Shown in pieces: positions 1 through 9,530 of a DNA stretch of 64,000 bases (positions within the stretch are counted from its first letter, which is position 1; the number at the start of each line of letters is the position of its first letter). Both the position numbers and the translations under genes were made by a program. The stretch spans positions 3,632 to 67,631 of the forward strand of contig JAHDWA010000056.1 of assembly GCA_023382535.1 (NCBI GenBank). The letters are read 5' to 3'. This DNA comes from Anaerolineae bacterium. Lineage in GTDB: Bacteria > Chloroflexota > Anaerolineae > 4572-78 > J111. The notes beneath the pieces are model-generated. The model made no database searches. It was not told where the DNA came from and saw nothing but the letters and a program-made list of their open reading frames with translations.

Positions 1-919
1 GGTGAGTCGATTGAGATGCAATTGGCTCGGCCGTACAGTGACTTGTCTCACCCGCTCCAAACTGAGCCGGTAAGAGGGCGATACTGCTAAAAATAAGCAA
101 GATACCTAAATTGATCAATATACCAGAAAAGTAGGATCGCCACCTGAAAGGGGCTGGCGGGTAGAGCAGCCGTCGAAGCCGGGCTTCTGTTACATTGAAG
201 GGGGTGTAAGCAGCTACCGGGAGCGTTGCACCAAAGCCATATCTCAGTAATTTCTGGAGTGTACACAGGAGTGGCAGATCACTGCCCAAATGGATAACAG
301 CGGCCCGGTCGGCGGCTACCTCCTGCTGCAACTCGGCGGCTTGAGCCAGGTCGCTGACCAAGGGCAAGAAGAAAAAGGCGGCTTTGAGGGTACGACCAAT
401 CATCAGCCGCAAAGGGTCCCGTTGGCGGTAATGGTAAGCTTCATGCGCTAGAACCGCCGCCAGTTCTTCATCGGTGAGCAGGTTAATCACACCGGCCGTG
501 AGCCAAATGCGAGGTCGCCAGAAGCCCAAGCAAAAGGCGTGCGCAGAGGACAAATTTAGAAAGACAATATCCTCTACAGCCAGCCCATTGGCGGCCAGCC
601 AGACCTGGACTCGCGCTGGAGGTGTTTCGCGGAGGGGCAGAAAGAGGTGGGTCAGCCGTAATGTCCCTCGAAGTTGCTGGTTGAGGCTTAACCCTCCTCG
701 CACGGCCATCAGTAGTACTATGGTTGGAATAATCAGTTGCCAGGCCAAGGGCAGATGCTCTTGCAAATGCTGGAGACCAGTCTGGCAGGCGTGCCATAGG
801 AGTTCGACCCAGGTCCGGCTGTAAGCCCAACTCATTCCCAGAGCGAGGCTGGCCAAACTGAAGCTGACAGCTATAAGGAGCCAAAAATAGCGGTTCGTGG
901 GGCTAGCTTTTGGGCTCAT
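1..919 (-). CDS. BlaR1-like M56 family membrane metallopeptidase (3' end beyond window)
   Basis: Reading the minus strand from an ATG at 919 gives an open frame running off the window edge, about 306 residues. It has an N-terminal hydrophobic segment, a zinc-protease HEAYH motif followed by a conserved Asp (HEAYHYRQRD), then an ELQQEVAADRAA stretch carrying the likely third zinc ligand, and another membrane segment (GILINLGILLIFSSIALL). This is the M56/BlaR1 layout: a membrane sensor-protease that in known systems inactivates its partner repressor. The start overlaps the 3' end of the BlaI-type gene by 17 bases, so the two are probably translationally coupled. The sensor domain, if any, lies outside the window, so the inducer is unknown. 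Confidence 0.85.
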   Translation of the reverse strand, partial: MSPKASPTNRYFWLLIAVSFSLASLALGMSWAYSRTWVELLWHACQTGLQHLQEHLPLAWQLIIPTIVLLMAVRGGLSLNQQLRGTLRLTHLFLPLRETPPARVQVWLAANGLAVEDIVFLNLSSAHAFCLGFWRPRIWLTAGVINLLTDEELAAVLAHEAYHYRQRDPLRLMIGRTLKAAFFFLPLVSDLAQAAELQQEVAADRAAVIHLGSDLPLLCTLQKLLRYGFGATLPVAAYTPFNVTEARLRRLLYPPAPFRWRSYFSGILINLGILLIFSSIALLPAQFGAGETSHCTAEPIASQSTH

Positions 920-1334
920 TTTCTTTTCTGTGCTGGATGAGATCAGCTATATTATCAAGGAGCTGGGGATCAATTGACTCCGCCGTTTCAATCATCTGGG
1001 TCACGGCAATGTGGCGGAAATCATCGCCAAACATCCCCCGCACTACCTGGTCAAATACCCTGGCCAACAGTTCATCACGGGGGGCAATCGCCTGGTAGAC
1101 AAAAGCCCGGCCTACCTTCCGGCGGTTCAAGACCTTTTTATCGACCAAACGATTGAGGACGGTCATTGTTGTTTTGTAATTCAGGTTGCCGCCCAGATAA
1201 TCAATGACATCCTGCACGTCTGGCTCGTCCAAAGCCCAGACAGCTTCCATCAACCTGGCTTCCAGCTCTCCAAAGATGTGTGTTAAGCCTTTTTCGCCCA
1301 GTCTAAAAGACTGAATAGGCATTTCCTGCGTCAT
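903..1334 (-). CDS. BlaI/MecI/CopY family transcriptional repressor
   Basis: This 143-residue protein has the typical length and layout of BlaI/MecI repressors: an N-terminal winged helix (LEARLMEAVWALDEPDVQDV, then TTMTVLNRLVDKKVLNRRKVGRAFVY) and a C-terminal helical dimerisation region. In the family the repressor binds an operator over its own promoter and is cleaved after the M56 partner senses a signal. Here the partner gene follows with a 17-base overlap. A purine-rich AGGAAAAGAGG stretch precedes the ATG. The promoter upstream overlaps an inverted repeat, consistent with autoregulation. The inducer cannot be read from sequence and need not be a beta-lactam. Confidence 0.92.
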   Translation of the reverse strand: MTQEMPIQSFRLGEKGLTHIFGELEARLMEAVWALDEPDVQDVIDYLGGNLNYKTTMTVLNRLVDKKVLNRRKVGRAFVYQAIAPRDELLARVFDQVVRGMFGDDFRHIAVTQMIETAESIDPQLLDNIADLIQHRKENEPKS

Positions 1335-1363
1335 AACGACCTCTTTTCCTGTAGAGTTAACTT

Positions 1364-1400
1364 CTCCTACCTATTGTAAGAGATACCCTCTATTTGTCAA
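1364..1400 (-). promoter_or_regulatory. Promoter with overlapping operator-like inverted repeat for the BlaI-M56 operon
   Basis: On the minus strand TTGACA (1395-1400) and TACAAT (1373-1378) are separated by 16 bases, about 39 bases upstream of the BlaI-type start codon. An imperfect inverted repeat CTCTTAC-5-GTAGGAG (1364-1382) covers the -10 box. BlaI-family operators are short dyads over the promoter, so this is a good autoregulation candidate, though it is not the canonical TACA/TGTA sequence. Confidence 0.65.
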
Positions 1401-1752
1401 ATGGAGAAAAGCGACAAGGAAAAAATGGCCCCCAGTCTGTCTGGAGGCTAACGGAAGGCATTTTTGTGAGGTTTAATGGTATTGATTTAAGTGAAGAAAC
1501 CCTCAGCGGCTTAACCAAACTGATCAAGGCCCATCAAACGGGTCAACAAATCGTCCTGTGGCAAGGATTATTCTGGCGGCCGGCCAGGGGCAAAGCAACA
1601 ATCAGATCGCTCGGGACCTTGGCGTGGATGGGGATACGGTTCGGCTGTGGCAGAAGCGCTGGCAGATGTTGGAACGGATCCCGTTGAGCAAGTTGAGCAT
1701 TGAAGAACGGCTGGAAGATTTACTCGGCCCGGCTGTTCTCCGGCTTGTGTGA
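1394..1752 (+). pseudogene. Frameshifted N-terminal transposase fragment (helix-turn-helix, IS630-like)
   Basis: Two overlapping frames together encode the start of a transposase. The first gives LSGLTKLIKAHQTGQQIV; the second, from about 1558, gives ARIILAAGQGQSNNQIARDL and then TVRLWQKRW, the classic homeodomain-like HTH that opens IS630-type transposases. Reading passes from one frame to the other near 1555, so at least one frameshift is present. The catalytic DDE region is absent. No terminal repeats were recognised. It is dead remnant DNA between the BlaI operon and the next genes. Confidence 0.7.
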
Positions 1753-1793
1753 CAGCGATTTGGTAAGGCTTTAACTCCTTAGCTAACCGCAGC

Positions 1794-1991
1794 TTGGACA
1801 ATGGCATCACTGAATTGCGCCAATTCGCTAAAGGTTTGGTTCAAGATCAGGCCGCGGTGCAAACGGCTTTATCTCTGCCTTGGAGCAGTGGTCAAGTTGA
1901 AGGGCAGGTCAACCGCCTTAAGTTAATCAAGCGCCAGATGTATGGCCGAGCTAAGTTTGACTTACTGAAGTTGAGGTTCCAGCTAGCCTAA
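1794..1991 (+). pseudogene. C-terminal remnant of an ISL3-like transposase
   Basis: The 65-codon frame ends with WSSGQVEGQVNRLKLIKRQM followed by YGRAKFDLLKLR. This matches the C-terminal end of ISL3-family transposases, where a conserved Glu-Gly ... K...YGRA block lies near the stop. The N-terminal and catalytic parts are missing. The preceding HTH fragment is of a different family type, so these look like leftovers of one or two insertion events, not a single intact gene. Confidence 0.7.
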
Positions 1992-2147
1992 TCATCATTT
2001 CACGCAAAGTGATGTAAGGATGAACCAGTTTTCGCTAAACGAAACTTCCCTGGCTTACAGCAAGGGAATGCATCAAAATTCCATTTCAACCCAAAAGCGA
2101 CTATAATAACAACAGGTTTGAGGTAAGCTATCGCAGGAGAGATGGTG

Positions 2148-2519
2148 ATGGCCACAACCTATATAGGTGTCGTGCGAAAAGGCAAGGTTGAATTTGATCC
2201 CCCTCTGGCTCTGCCTGAGGGCAGCCAAGTTCAGGTGACGTTGTCCACTGTTCTCAGCGAGCGAGCGGCGCTGGGCAAAGCCAATGTCTGGTTGGCGAAC
2301 CATATGGGCGACGCCGTGGGCGCAATGAAGGGGGCGCTGATCTCGGTGCATGACCGAGCCATCTGGCGGTTTGAGGCCTTTATCACTGGCGTCCATTTTG
2401 ATCCGATTGGTCCCATTGGACAGGTTGAGGTCGACGCTGAAACGGGGCAGGTGCTGACCCCTCCCCAAATAATCGAGGCGATGATTGAGCGCGGCCGCCA
2501 ACTTGCCCCTATCCCATAA
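2148..2519 (+). CDS. Small protein with AbrB/antitoxin-like N-terminal strand region, function unknown
   Basis: Of two nearby ATGs, the one at 2148 sits 8 bases after AGGAG (2135-2139) and is preferred over 2142. The first 30 residues (GVVRKGKVEFDPPLALPEGS then QVQVTL) resemble the small beta-barrel of DUF104/AbrB-like antitoxins. The rest (about 90 residues, with PIGQVEVDAETGQVL) is not recognised. A TATAAT-like box lies near 2102. The broken C39-like peptidase reading frame overlaps its 3' end, suggesting the two once formed a pair. Whether it still functions is uncertain. Confidence 0.55.
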   Translation: MATTYIGVVRKGKVEFDPPLALPEGSQVQVTLSTVLSERAALGKANVWLANHMGDAVGAMKGALISVHDRAIWRFEAFITGVHFDPIGPIGQVEVDAETGQVLTPPQIIEAMIERGRQLAPIP

Positions 2520-2782
2520 ATCCCAAAAAGGCGATGGCTATTGCCTTCCTGCTTGTATCCAGATGGTGTTAGCCTATCTGGGCATTTCACGTCACAAGAG
2601 TCAATTAGCAAAACTCTGGGATTAAACCCTCCTTTTGGCGTACGCCATTCCAATATCAAGAAACTGGCCTCCTCTAAAATCAAAGTCAATTATCAAGCAG
2701 GCACATTGAAGGATATTCGTGACCAGCTCGAGCAAAAAGTGCCGGTTATTGTTTTTGTTCAGGCTGGCGATTTGCCCCAGTG
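2509..2782 (+). pseudogene. Broken C39-like cysteine peptidase fragment
   Basis: One frame reads SQKGDGYCLPACIQMVLAYL followed by GISRHKSQLAKLW and then a stop near 2620. A second frame continues with GLNPPFGVRHSNIKKL and later KVPVIVFVQAGDLPQ. Joined, they match the N-terminal half of C39-like bacterial peptidases, with the catalytic Cys in YCLPAC. The second half with the catalytic His is missing, and homology stops near 2780, where the antisense ParB-like gene region begins. It is therefore both frameshifted and truncated. The ParB-like frame on the other strand runs into this remnant. Confidence 0.65.
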
Positions 2783-4133
2783 CTTGGGCCGTTGCTTGTT
2801 CTTGTTGATTGTAGCAACCATCAAATTTGTGAATATCAGGGGCAACACAGTAAGCCTCAACGTGATTGAGTAGAGAACGCTTCTCACCTCGTATCCCTTG
2901 TCTGTCCTGAGTAAGCGTGGCGGGAGGATACTGGTCTAAATCAACGTCATCCCCTACATCGAGTACAATCGAACCATCAGGAGCAGGTTTGAATTGCTCA
3001 GTGTATTGCGGAAATAGACGCAGATGTTGGCAAAATTGCGGCACGGTGCCGTCTTGATGAGGGACGAACTCGCTTCGCCCGTTCTGCAATGCCTCTTTCA
3101 GTTTTTCAAAAGTAGTTTGGCATCCGAAACATTGGGGTGTAGGCACGCTGTTCCAGGTCCTCCTCTCAGCAAAACGGACCCCGTGGGTGATGAGGGCTTG
3201 AGTGATCGCTTGAGCTAGCTCATCAATTGTCGGCGCTTGCTCCGTGGTTGAGTTGCGTAACTGTTCTAAAAAGGTATGACGCAGTTCTGGATATTCACCC
3301 AACCGCTCCTTGATTAGCTTCATCTTCTGACGCACTAACCAGGCTTGAAGCGCACTTTGGCGCTTCCTGATTTCAGTTTGATCGTCAAGCAGATGCTCCG
3401 GCAGTTCCTCAACGCCTCTAATTCTATTCTGGTAACATTCAGCGCAAATCACTCTTAACCGCTGTTCACCGGCCAGATAGAGCTGGTACTGCGCTTCGAA
3501 CCTGTTTTGTGGTCGGACACACAACTGACAGGTCCACTCACTGAATGATGGATCTATATTGATGAGCCACCCGGAGACTTTGTGATTTTCCGCTTTAGCG
3601 GCTCTGATAACATCTATCTCATAAGTTTGATGACTTCGTTGAATGAAGCGTTTGGTTTCCTGGGGAATTTCGCCAACCCTTTCCATTTCTTGGCGAACCT
3701 TAACCACCAAGCGACGATCAACTCCACAGTGACGGGTAAGCGCTCGATCACTCATGTAAAGGCCGTAAGGATGGAGGAGGGCCTGCCGAACGATATGCTG
3801 TTTGTCCTCCATACTTCGCCTTTGGCCGTGCTTCTGATTGGCGGATAGAGCCAGCCATTCCGCGTCGGTTTGAGTGCCGGGTCTAATTTTAACCCGAAGC
3901 CGGACACCAACCCGTTTAGCCGCTTCTCCTCGATGATAGCCGTCCCAAACATAAATATGACCCTCTCCATCCTGAATCCCTTCTACCGGGTCGAACGCGG
4001 TGCCATCTGACATCATTTTTGCATACTCATCAGCAAGGGAGTAACTTATTATGGCCCGGCTCTGGATAAAGATAAGTTTATGAGGATCATAAAAATCTTG
4101 TTCACTATCATTTGCCCCAAATTGCTCTGACAT
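2622..4133 (-). CDS. ParB-N-domain protein, probably with a read-through C-terminal tail
   Basis: 503 residues. The N-terminal part contains the ParB/sulfiredoxin-like signature DGYHRGEAAKRVG (about 70-82), followed by a helical segment resembling a ParB HTH (LYMSDRALTRHCGVDRRLVV). The middle has two cysteine pairs, WTCQLC...CAEC, suggesting a zinc-binding knuckle, and a later CFGC pair. The last roughly 50 residues are antisense to the broken C39-like peptidase, so the native stop may have been lost on insertion. It lies downstream of a large serine recombinase on the same strand, with a near-perfect palindrome just before its start codon that may be its binding site. A role in maintenance or regulation of the element is inferred. 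Confidence 0.6.
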   Translation of the reverse strand: MSEQFGANDSEQDFYDPHKLIFIQSRAIISYSLADEYAKMMSDGTAFDPVEGIQDGEGHIYVWDGYHRGEAAKRVGVRLRVKIRPGTQTDAEWLALSANQKHGQRRSMEDKQHIVRQALLHPYGLYMSDRALTRHCGVDRRLVVKVRQEMERVGEIPQETKRFIQRSHQTYEIDVIRAAKAENHKVSGWLINIDPSFSEWTCQLCVRPQNRFEAQYQLYLAGEQRLRVICAECYQNRIRGVEELPEHLLDDQTEIRKRQSALQAWLVRQKMKLIKERLGEYPELRHTFLEQLRNSTTEQAPTIDELAQAITQALITHGVRFAERRTWNSVPTPQCFGCQTTFEKLKEALQNGRSEFVPHQDGTVPQFCQHLRLFPQYTEQFKPAPDGSIVLDVGDDVDLDQYPPATLTQDRQGIRGEKRSLLNHVEAYCVAPDIHKFDGCYNQQEQATAQALGQIASLNKNNNRHFLLELVTNILQCACLIIDFDFRGGQFLDIGMAYAKRRV

Positions 4134-4168
4134 ACACTAAACTCCCCTCATCAACAAACAGAGTTTTG

Positions 4169-4220
4169 AGTTTAGCGTTAATTCCGAATTACGTACATAA
4201 TTCGGAATTAACGCTAAACT
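4169..4220. repeat. Near-perfect 52-base palindrome upstream of the ParB-like gene
   Basis: Two 23-base arms (4169-4191 and 4198-4220) are exact reverse complements around a 6-base centre CGTACA. The arms begin AGTTTAGCGTTAATTCCG. It lies 36 bases before the ParB-like start codon and about 50 bases after the recombinase stop. It could be an operator or parS-like site for the ParB-like protein, a recombination site, or a processing hairpin. No T-run follows on the minus strand, which argues against a simple terminator for the recombinase. Confidence 0.9.
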
Positions 4221-4271
4221 TTTCCCCAAAATTTTAGGTTGGGACGCCCTGATCCCTAATTTAAAAAGCAC

Positions 4272-6044
4272 CTAAAGCTCAGGAAAATGCAGCTCGACAG
4301 TACACTGCTCAGGTGACATCACGACCCGGGAGCATAACTGTTCGCAAATTGCCCGCAGGTCGAAAAATTCTGCCTGATCAATGATATCCTGTGCCTGTTC
4401 CAAACCAGACACTTGATCTAAATTGAACTCATCTTTACGATCAATTGTTCCTTGAGCCTGTTTTATGTAATGCGCAATCTGGTCAGGTGTTGCTTTGATC
4501 CGGCTGTTGGCCAGTTCTTTCTCCAACTTTTCTAGCTCGCTATTCAACTGCTTAATCAAGGCTTGCTGCCTCACGAGTTCTTCTTGAACAAAATCTACAG
4601 TGGTGTCCATCTCGGCAGCCTTACGAAACAAATTGATCCCCTGGCGTTTTGCTTCGTCACGCTCGGTTCGGGTTTTCTCCACGCGCAGGGTCAAGTCTTC
4701 CCAATCTTTGCCTAAGCATTCATTGGTCCAATCGAGTAGTTGCTGAAGATATTCAGGGTGGAGGACATGATTCAACAAGCTGCGCAGTATCTCCGGTTCT
4801 ACAAGATCGGCCCGAACGGGGCCGGAGTCTGGACAGGATGGAATATTCTGATCGTGACGCTTACAGATGTAGTAGCGATAAGACTTCTCTTTATTATTTT
4901 TCTTAATGCTTTTGCCATACATTTCTCCACCGCAATGAGCACATGCCGCTATGTTGGCGAGAAAAAAGGTACCCCTTTTCCGCCTCGGGTGATTGCGCCC
5001 GGCAAAATTTCTGACTTTGGGTTTTGGCAGAACCTGTTGGACTGCCTCGAAAAGCTCTCTGGACATCAAGCGCGGGTACACAGGGCGAAATACCTCGCCT
5101 CGGAACTCATATTCACTGATGAAGGTTTTATTCCGAAAGAAGTGGTCCCATGCGCTAGAATCTGGCTCATATAATCCAGTCGCTTCAGCAATGGCAGGAT
5201 GAGGTGCACCTTGAGCCCTCATTTCGAAAGCCCGCATAATCAACTGCTGAGTACCCGGATCAATTTCAGGTTTCCGGCCCATTCGTGGCGTGCCATCCTT
5301 GTACGTACCAATAAATACCTCGCGAGAGGTGTATCCAGTACAAATAGGACCAACCGGTACACAGCCTTGTTCCGCGACAAAGAATAAACCTCGGATGGTA
5401 TGCGCCCTCAAGTCGTTGAGATACTGCTCATTTTTCCAATGGATAAGCGCTTCATAAATGCGGCTCATGGAACCAGAAGGAATATCATCATTCATTGACA
5501 GAATTTTCCAGCCATTTATGCGCAATTCGGCCGTATAGAGGAGTGACTGATCCTGATCTCTGGCGAATCTGGAGAAATCCCAGATGATGAGTAGGTCTGC
5601 CGGCCGAGGTTTCTGTCTGGACAAGTAGATCATCCACTCAAAGCTTTTACGATCAGCCGATTTACCTGAAACCCAAAAATCTGTAAAGATGTGTTTCTCG
5701 TCCAGAATCCAGCCTCTCTCGATTACTAATTTCTTAACAGCGCTTATCTGCGAGTCGGGAGTCTGGCTGAGCCCCGGTGAGGTTCGCAAGTAAACGAACA
5801 CTTTTGTGCCCGCTGGCATATCACGTGGGTCTATCTCATCGTCATCGTCTCTGCGTTTACCGCTGCGAATTACAGTAACTTGGGGTGCTGGCAGATATTT
5901 GTAAATCTGCTTTTGCCGCCAATCACTGTGAGCAATCAACGGAAACGCCAGAAGAAAGGCTAGACCGAACCAATACGGGATTAACGTGACGAGTTGCCTT
6001 GAGAAGGAGGTCACTTCATTGAATTTGCGCGTCGTTCTTTTCAT
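4272..6044 (-). CDS. Large serine recombinase with N-terminal hydrophobic extension
   Basis: 590 residues. The resolvase domain starts around residue 81 with VFVYLRTSPG (nucleophile candidate Ser89) and contains DLLIIWDFSRFARDQDQ. Then come a recombinase domain, a zinc ribbon (CAHCGG ... CKRHDQNIPSC) and a C-terminal coiled coil, as in large serine integrases/transposases. Unusually, residues 19-39 form a hydrophobic stretch resembling a membrane segment, before an acidic linker (DDDDE). GAGGG sits 4 bases before this ATG, supporting the long form; Met76 is an alternative start giving a standard-size enzyme. It probably mobilised the element with the ParB-like gene. Attachment sites were not identified. 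Confidence 0.85.
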   Translation of the reverse strand: MKRTTRKFNEVTSFSRQLVTLIPYWFGLAFLLAFPLIAHSDWRQKQIYKYLPAPQVTVIRSGKRRDDDDEIDPRDMPAGTKVFVYLRTSPGLSQTPDSQISAVKKLVIERGWILDEKHIFTDFWVSGKSADRKSFEWMIYLSRQKPRPADLLIIWDFSRFARDQDQSLLYTAELRINGWKILSMNDDIPSGSMSRIYEALIHWKNEQYLNDLRAHTIRGLFFVAEQGCVPVGPICTGYTSREVFIGTYKDGTPRMGRKPEIDPGTQQLIMRAFEMRAQGAPHPAIAEATGLYEPDSSAWDHFFRNKTFISEYEFRGEVFRPVYPRLMSRELFEAVQQVLPKPKVRNFAGRNHPRRKRGTFFLANIAACAHCGGEMYGKSIKKNNKEKSYRYYICKRHDQNIPSCPDSGPVRADLVEPEILRSLLNHVLHPEYLQQLLDWTNECLGKDWEDLTLRVEKTRTERDEAKRQGINLFRKAAEMDTTVDFVQEELVRQQALIKQLNSELEKLEKELANSRIKATPDQIAHYIKQAQGTIDRKDEFNLDQVSGLEQAQDIIDQAEFFDLRAICEQLCSRVVMSPEQCTVELHFPEL

Positions 6045-6110
6045 TTTTCCCTCGAAGTTTGTAAAAGAGATAATTCTGCCACTTGGGTTAGCCTTATCTG
6101 ACCTCTAAGG

Positions 6111-6160
6111 CAAAAAGCAAAAATAAACGTCCCACCCCTTTACAAAAGGGCGGGACGTTT
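6111..6160 (-). terminator. Strong hairpin with T-rich tail on the minus strand
   Basis: AAACGTCCC (6125-6133) pairs with GGGACGTTT (6152-6160), continued by CCC/GGG and TTT/AAA with two single mismatches. On the minus strand the stem is followed by ATTTTTGCTTTTTG, a classical intrinsic-terminator arrangement. It lies just upstream of the recombinase and would end any minus-strand transcript from the structured region before gyrB. Confidence 0.65.
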
Positions 6161-6504
6161 GTCGAGCAATAATTTAAGGGTGAACGCGATTGGGCTAGCT
6201 ATTCCTCGGAATAACTGACTCGGCCCATCCTTTTACCTCACTGTCTAGCAGATTTGCGGCTCATGATAGCCCGATTGCGGCGAATGGTCAATTAAACCCG
6301 GCCTGCACCGGTGACGGGAGTCGTTGGACTCCCTAAAACGGACTAAGAGTCCGGCATTTCCTAACCTCGTTCGGGCCTGCTTTAAGTAGGCTGCTTTACA
6401 TCGAGGACAAAGCTTTCTTCTTGAAGAAATACTAGGTCTAGTATGGATTTTCTCCTACTGCACAAGATATGGTGCTTACTGAGCGAGTGGCAGCAGCGGC
6501 TAAT
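6161..6504. other. Gene-free stretch dense in short hairpins upstream of gyrB
   Basis: No convincing ORF is present. Several perfect or near-perfect stems follow each other: GGGAGTC/GACTCCC (6316-6333), CGGACT/AGTCCG (6339-6353), GCCTGC/GTAGGC near 6375-6391, TTTCTTC/GAAGAAA (6414-6429) and TACTAG/CTAGTA (6430-6443). With the minus-strand terminator at 6111-6160, this could be an untranslated RNA on the minus strand. It could also be a structured boundary or regulatory region for gyrB. It does not match tRNA, tmRNA, 6S, SRP or RNase P features that I know. Confidence 0.4.
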
Positions 6505-6533
6505 TTGAGAAAAAGGGCACTTTATGGTATAAT
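6505..6533 (+). promoter_or_regulatory. Extended -10 sigma70-type promoter for gyrB
   Basis: TTGAGA (6505-6510) and TATAAT (6528-6533) are spaced by 17 bases, with TGG directly before the -10 (extended -10). The predicted start lies about 70 bases before the gyrB ATG. The core is nearly repeated at 49869-49892 before the histidine kinase gene. Confidence 0.75.
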
Positions 6534-6586
6534 ATAGTGTCATATTTTACGCACTCCGTCACCCGATTTTTCAAAAAAGGGATTAG

Positions 6587-8548
<1,962 letters not shown>

Positions 8549-8550
8549 TT

Positions 8551-8949
8551 ATGACTAATGCCTATTTTACCGTACCCGCCGTGGATGAGGAATATACTCA
8601 AAATCTATCCCTGCATAAGCATAGAGTTATCCGGCAATATGCCTTCCAAAGTCAAGGAGATACATCATTGGATCTCTTGGAGGCCAAACAGAAGATCCAG
8701 GAGAGGGTGATAATGGGATTGGTGTCAAAGAAATCTGGGAGGCGCTCCGAAATCAAGCGTAAAGTTGAAAAACGTCCGCAATTTGAGAAATTTGAGGCGG
8801 CCGAATCCAAGGATCTGGGCACAATCATTCTAAAACCGGCTCCGCCACCATCTTTATCTGCAGATTTGCCTTTGCCTGAGGAAAGGGAGAAGACTGAGGG
8901 GCAGAATTTGACAATTACTGACGACACGACCAATAGGACATCTGAATAA
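8551..8949 (+). CDS. Hypothetical protein following gyrB
   Basis: A 132-codon frame begins two bases after the gyrB stop, so it would be translated by coupling. The product is hydrophilic, with a basic middle (VSKKSGRRSEIKRKVEKR), a proline-rich patch (LKPAPPPSLSADLPLPEE) and an acidic/threonine-rich end. No signal peptide, membrane segment or family was recognised. Low complexity and lack of a motif make it uncertain, but spacing and frame length support a real gene. Confidence 0.5.
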   Translation: MTNAYFTVPAVDEEYTQNLSLHKHRVIRQYAFQSQGDTSLDLLEAKQKIQERVIMGLVSKKSGRRSEIKRKVEKRPQFEKFEAAESKDLGTIILKPAPPPSLSADLPLPEEREKTEGQNLTITDDTTNRTSE

Positions 8950-9001
8950 ATAACCCAATGTTGCAAGGCTAATGGAATCTCCTTTAATCTAGTCTTTAAT
9001 A

Positions 9002-9090
9002 ATCGAGTCGCAGCGACTTCACATCAAAGTAAGTAAACCGAGCTGCAATAACTCGGAAAATGAGTCGCAACAGCTTCGCTAAAATGGACG
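9002..9090 (+). repeat. Intergenic AGTCGCA-type repeat cluster (left side of AT-rich island)
   Basis: Contains GAGTCGCAGCGACTT (perfect odd palindrome AGTCGC-A-GCGACT), a CGAG...CTCG pair and GAGTCGCAACAGC followed by TTCGCTAAAATG (9075-9086). The last motif recurs at 23067-23091 with mainly C-to-T differences. The cluster lies just outside the left edge of the AT-rich accessory region. Confidence 0.5.
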
Positions 9091-9127
9091 GTGTTTGCCC
9101 CTCCCAGTCCCAATAACTATAGTTTCC

Positions 9128-9159
9128 TACAAAGCCACCTCTGTGCGAGTGGCTTTGTA
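9128..9159. terminator. Hairpin between gyrB unit and minus-strand genes
   Basis: TACAAAGCCAC (9128-9138) and GTGGCTTTGTA (9149-9159) are exact 11-base inverted repeats with a 10-base loop, placed between the plus-strand gyrB unit and the convergent minus-strand gene ending at 9248. There is no long T-run, but position and stem suit a shared transcription end. Confidence 0.55.
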
Positions 9160-9247
9160 TTACTGATTTGGTCCCATTACCTTTTGTGCAGAATTTGGTA
9201 CTGAACGATTTTGTATCAAAAAACATGGTGTTTTACGAAGTGAGCTG

Positions 9248-9511
9248 CTAAATGATCTTCTTAATTGCCCTTAGAACTTTATCTGCTTGTTCCCGATCAC
9301 TCTCCTTTTCGCGCTCCGATAAACCGCTGTAGGGTGTATTCATTTGCCTTTGCCAATGCTTTACTTTGTCGGCAGGAATTGTTACAGATCCATCACCATT
9401 TTGTTGACATAGGTCAAACAAGTATATCATCCAGTGTGACCATATTTGATGTTGTATTTCTGCTATTTTCTCTCTCAAGGTTGGCTCCAATTTTTGCAGG
9501 AAAGATACCAC
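9248..9511 (-). CDS. Small conserved-type hypothetical protein (WxxWMxYLF ... ADKVLRAI pattern)
   Basis: 87 residues, predicted all-helical and soluble: EKIAEIQHQIWSHWMIYLF, then DGSVTIPADKVKHWQRQM, then YSGLSEREKESDREQADKVL. The pattern of a Trp-rich helix, a short DGSVTIPA linker and an acidic ESDR helix is one I associate with small proteins in phage and mobile-element neighbourhoods; no function is assigned. It follows the membrane protein gene at 9531-10118 on the same strand, 19 bases downstream, so the two likely form one transcript. It sits at the left edge of the AT-rich accessory island. Confidence 0.7.
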   Translation of the reverse strand: MVSFLQKLEPTLREKIAEIQHQIWSHWMIYLFDLCQQNGDGSVTIPADKVKHWQRQMNTPYSGLSEREKESDREQADKVLRAIKKII

Positions 9512-9530
9512 AAAATAGCTACCAGTCTGT

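Noticed and set aside
2541..2873. Intact 110-residue plus-strand gene
   Set aside because: Its first part is an out-of-frame reading of the broken peptidase and its end is antisense to the ParB-like gene.
6300..6400. tRNA, tmRNA, 6S RNA or group I intron before gyrB
   Set aside because: No acceptor stem/T-loop pair, no RNA-family signature; the GACTAAGAGTC resemblance to group I intron P7 is too short.
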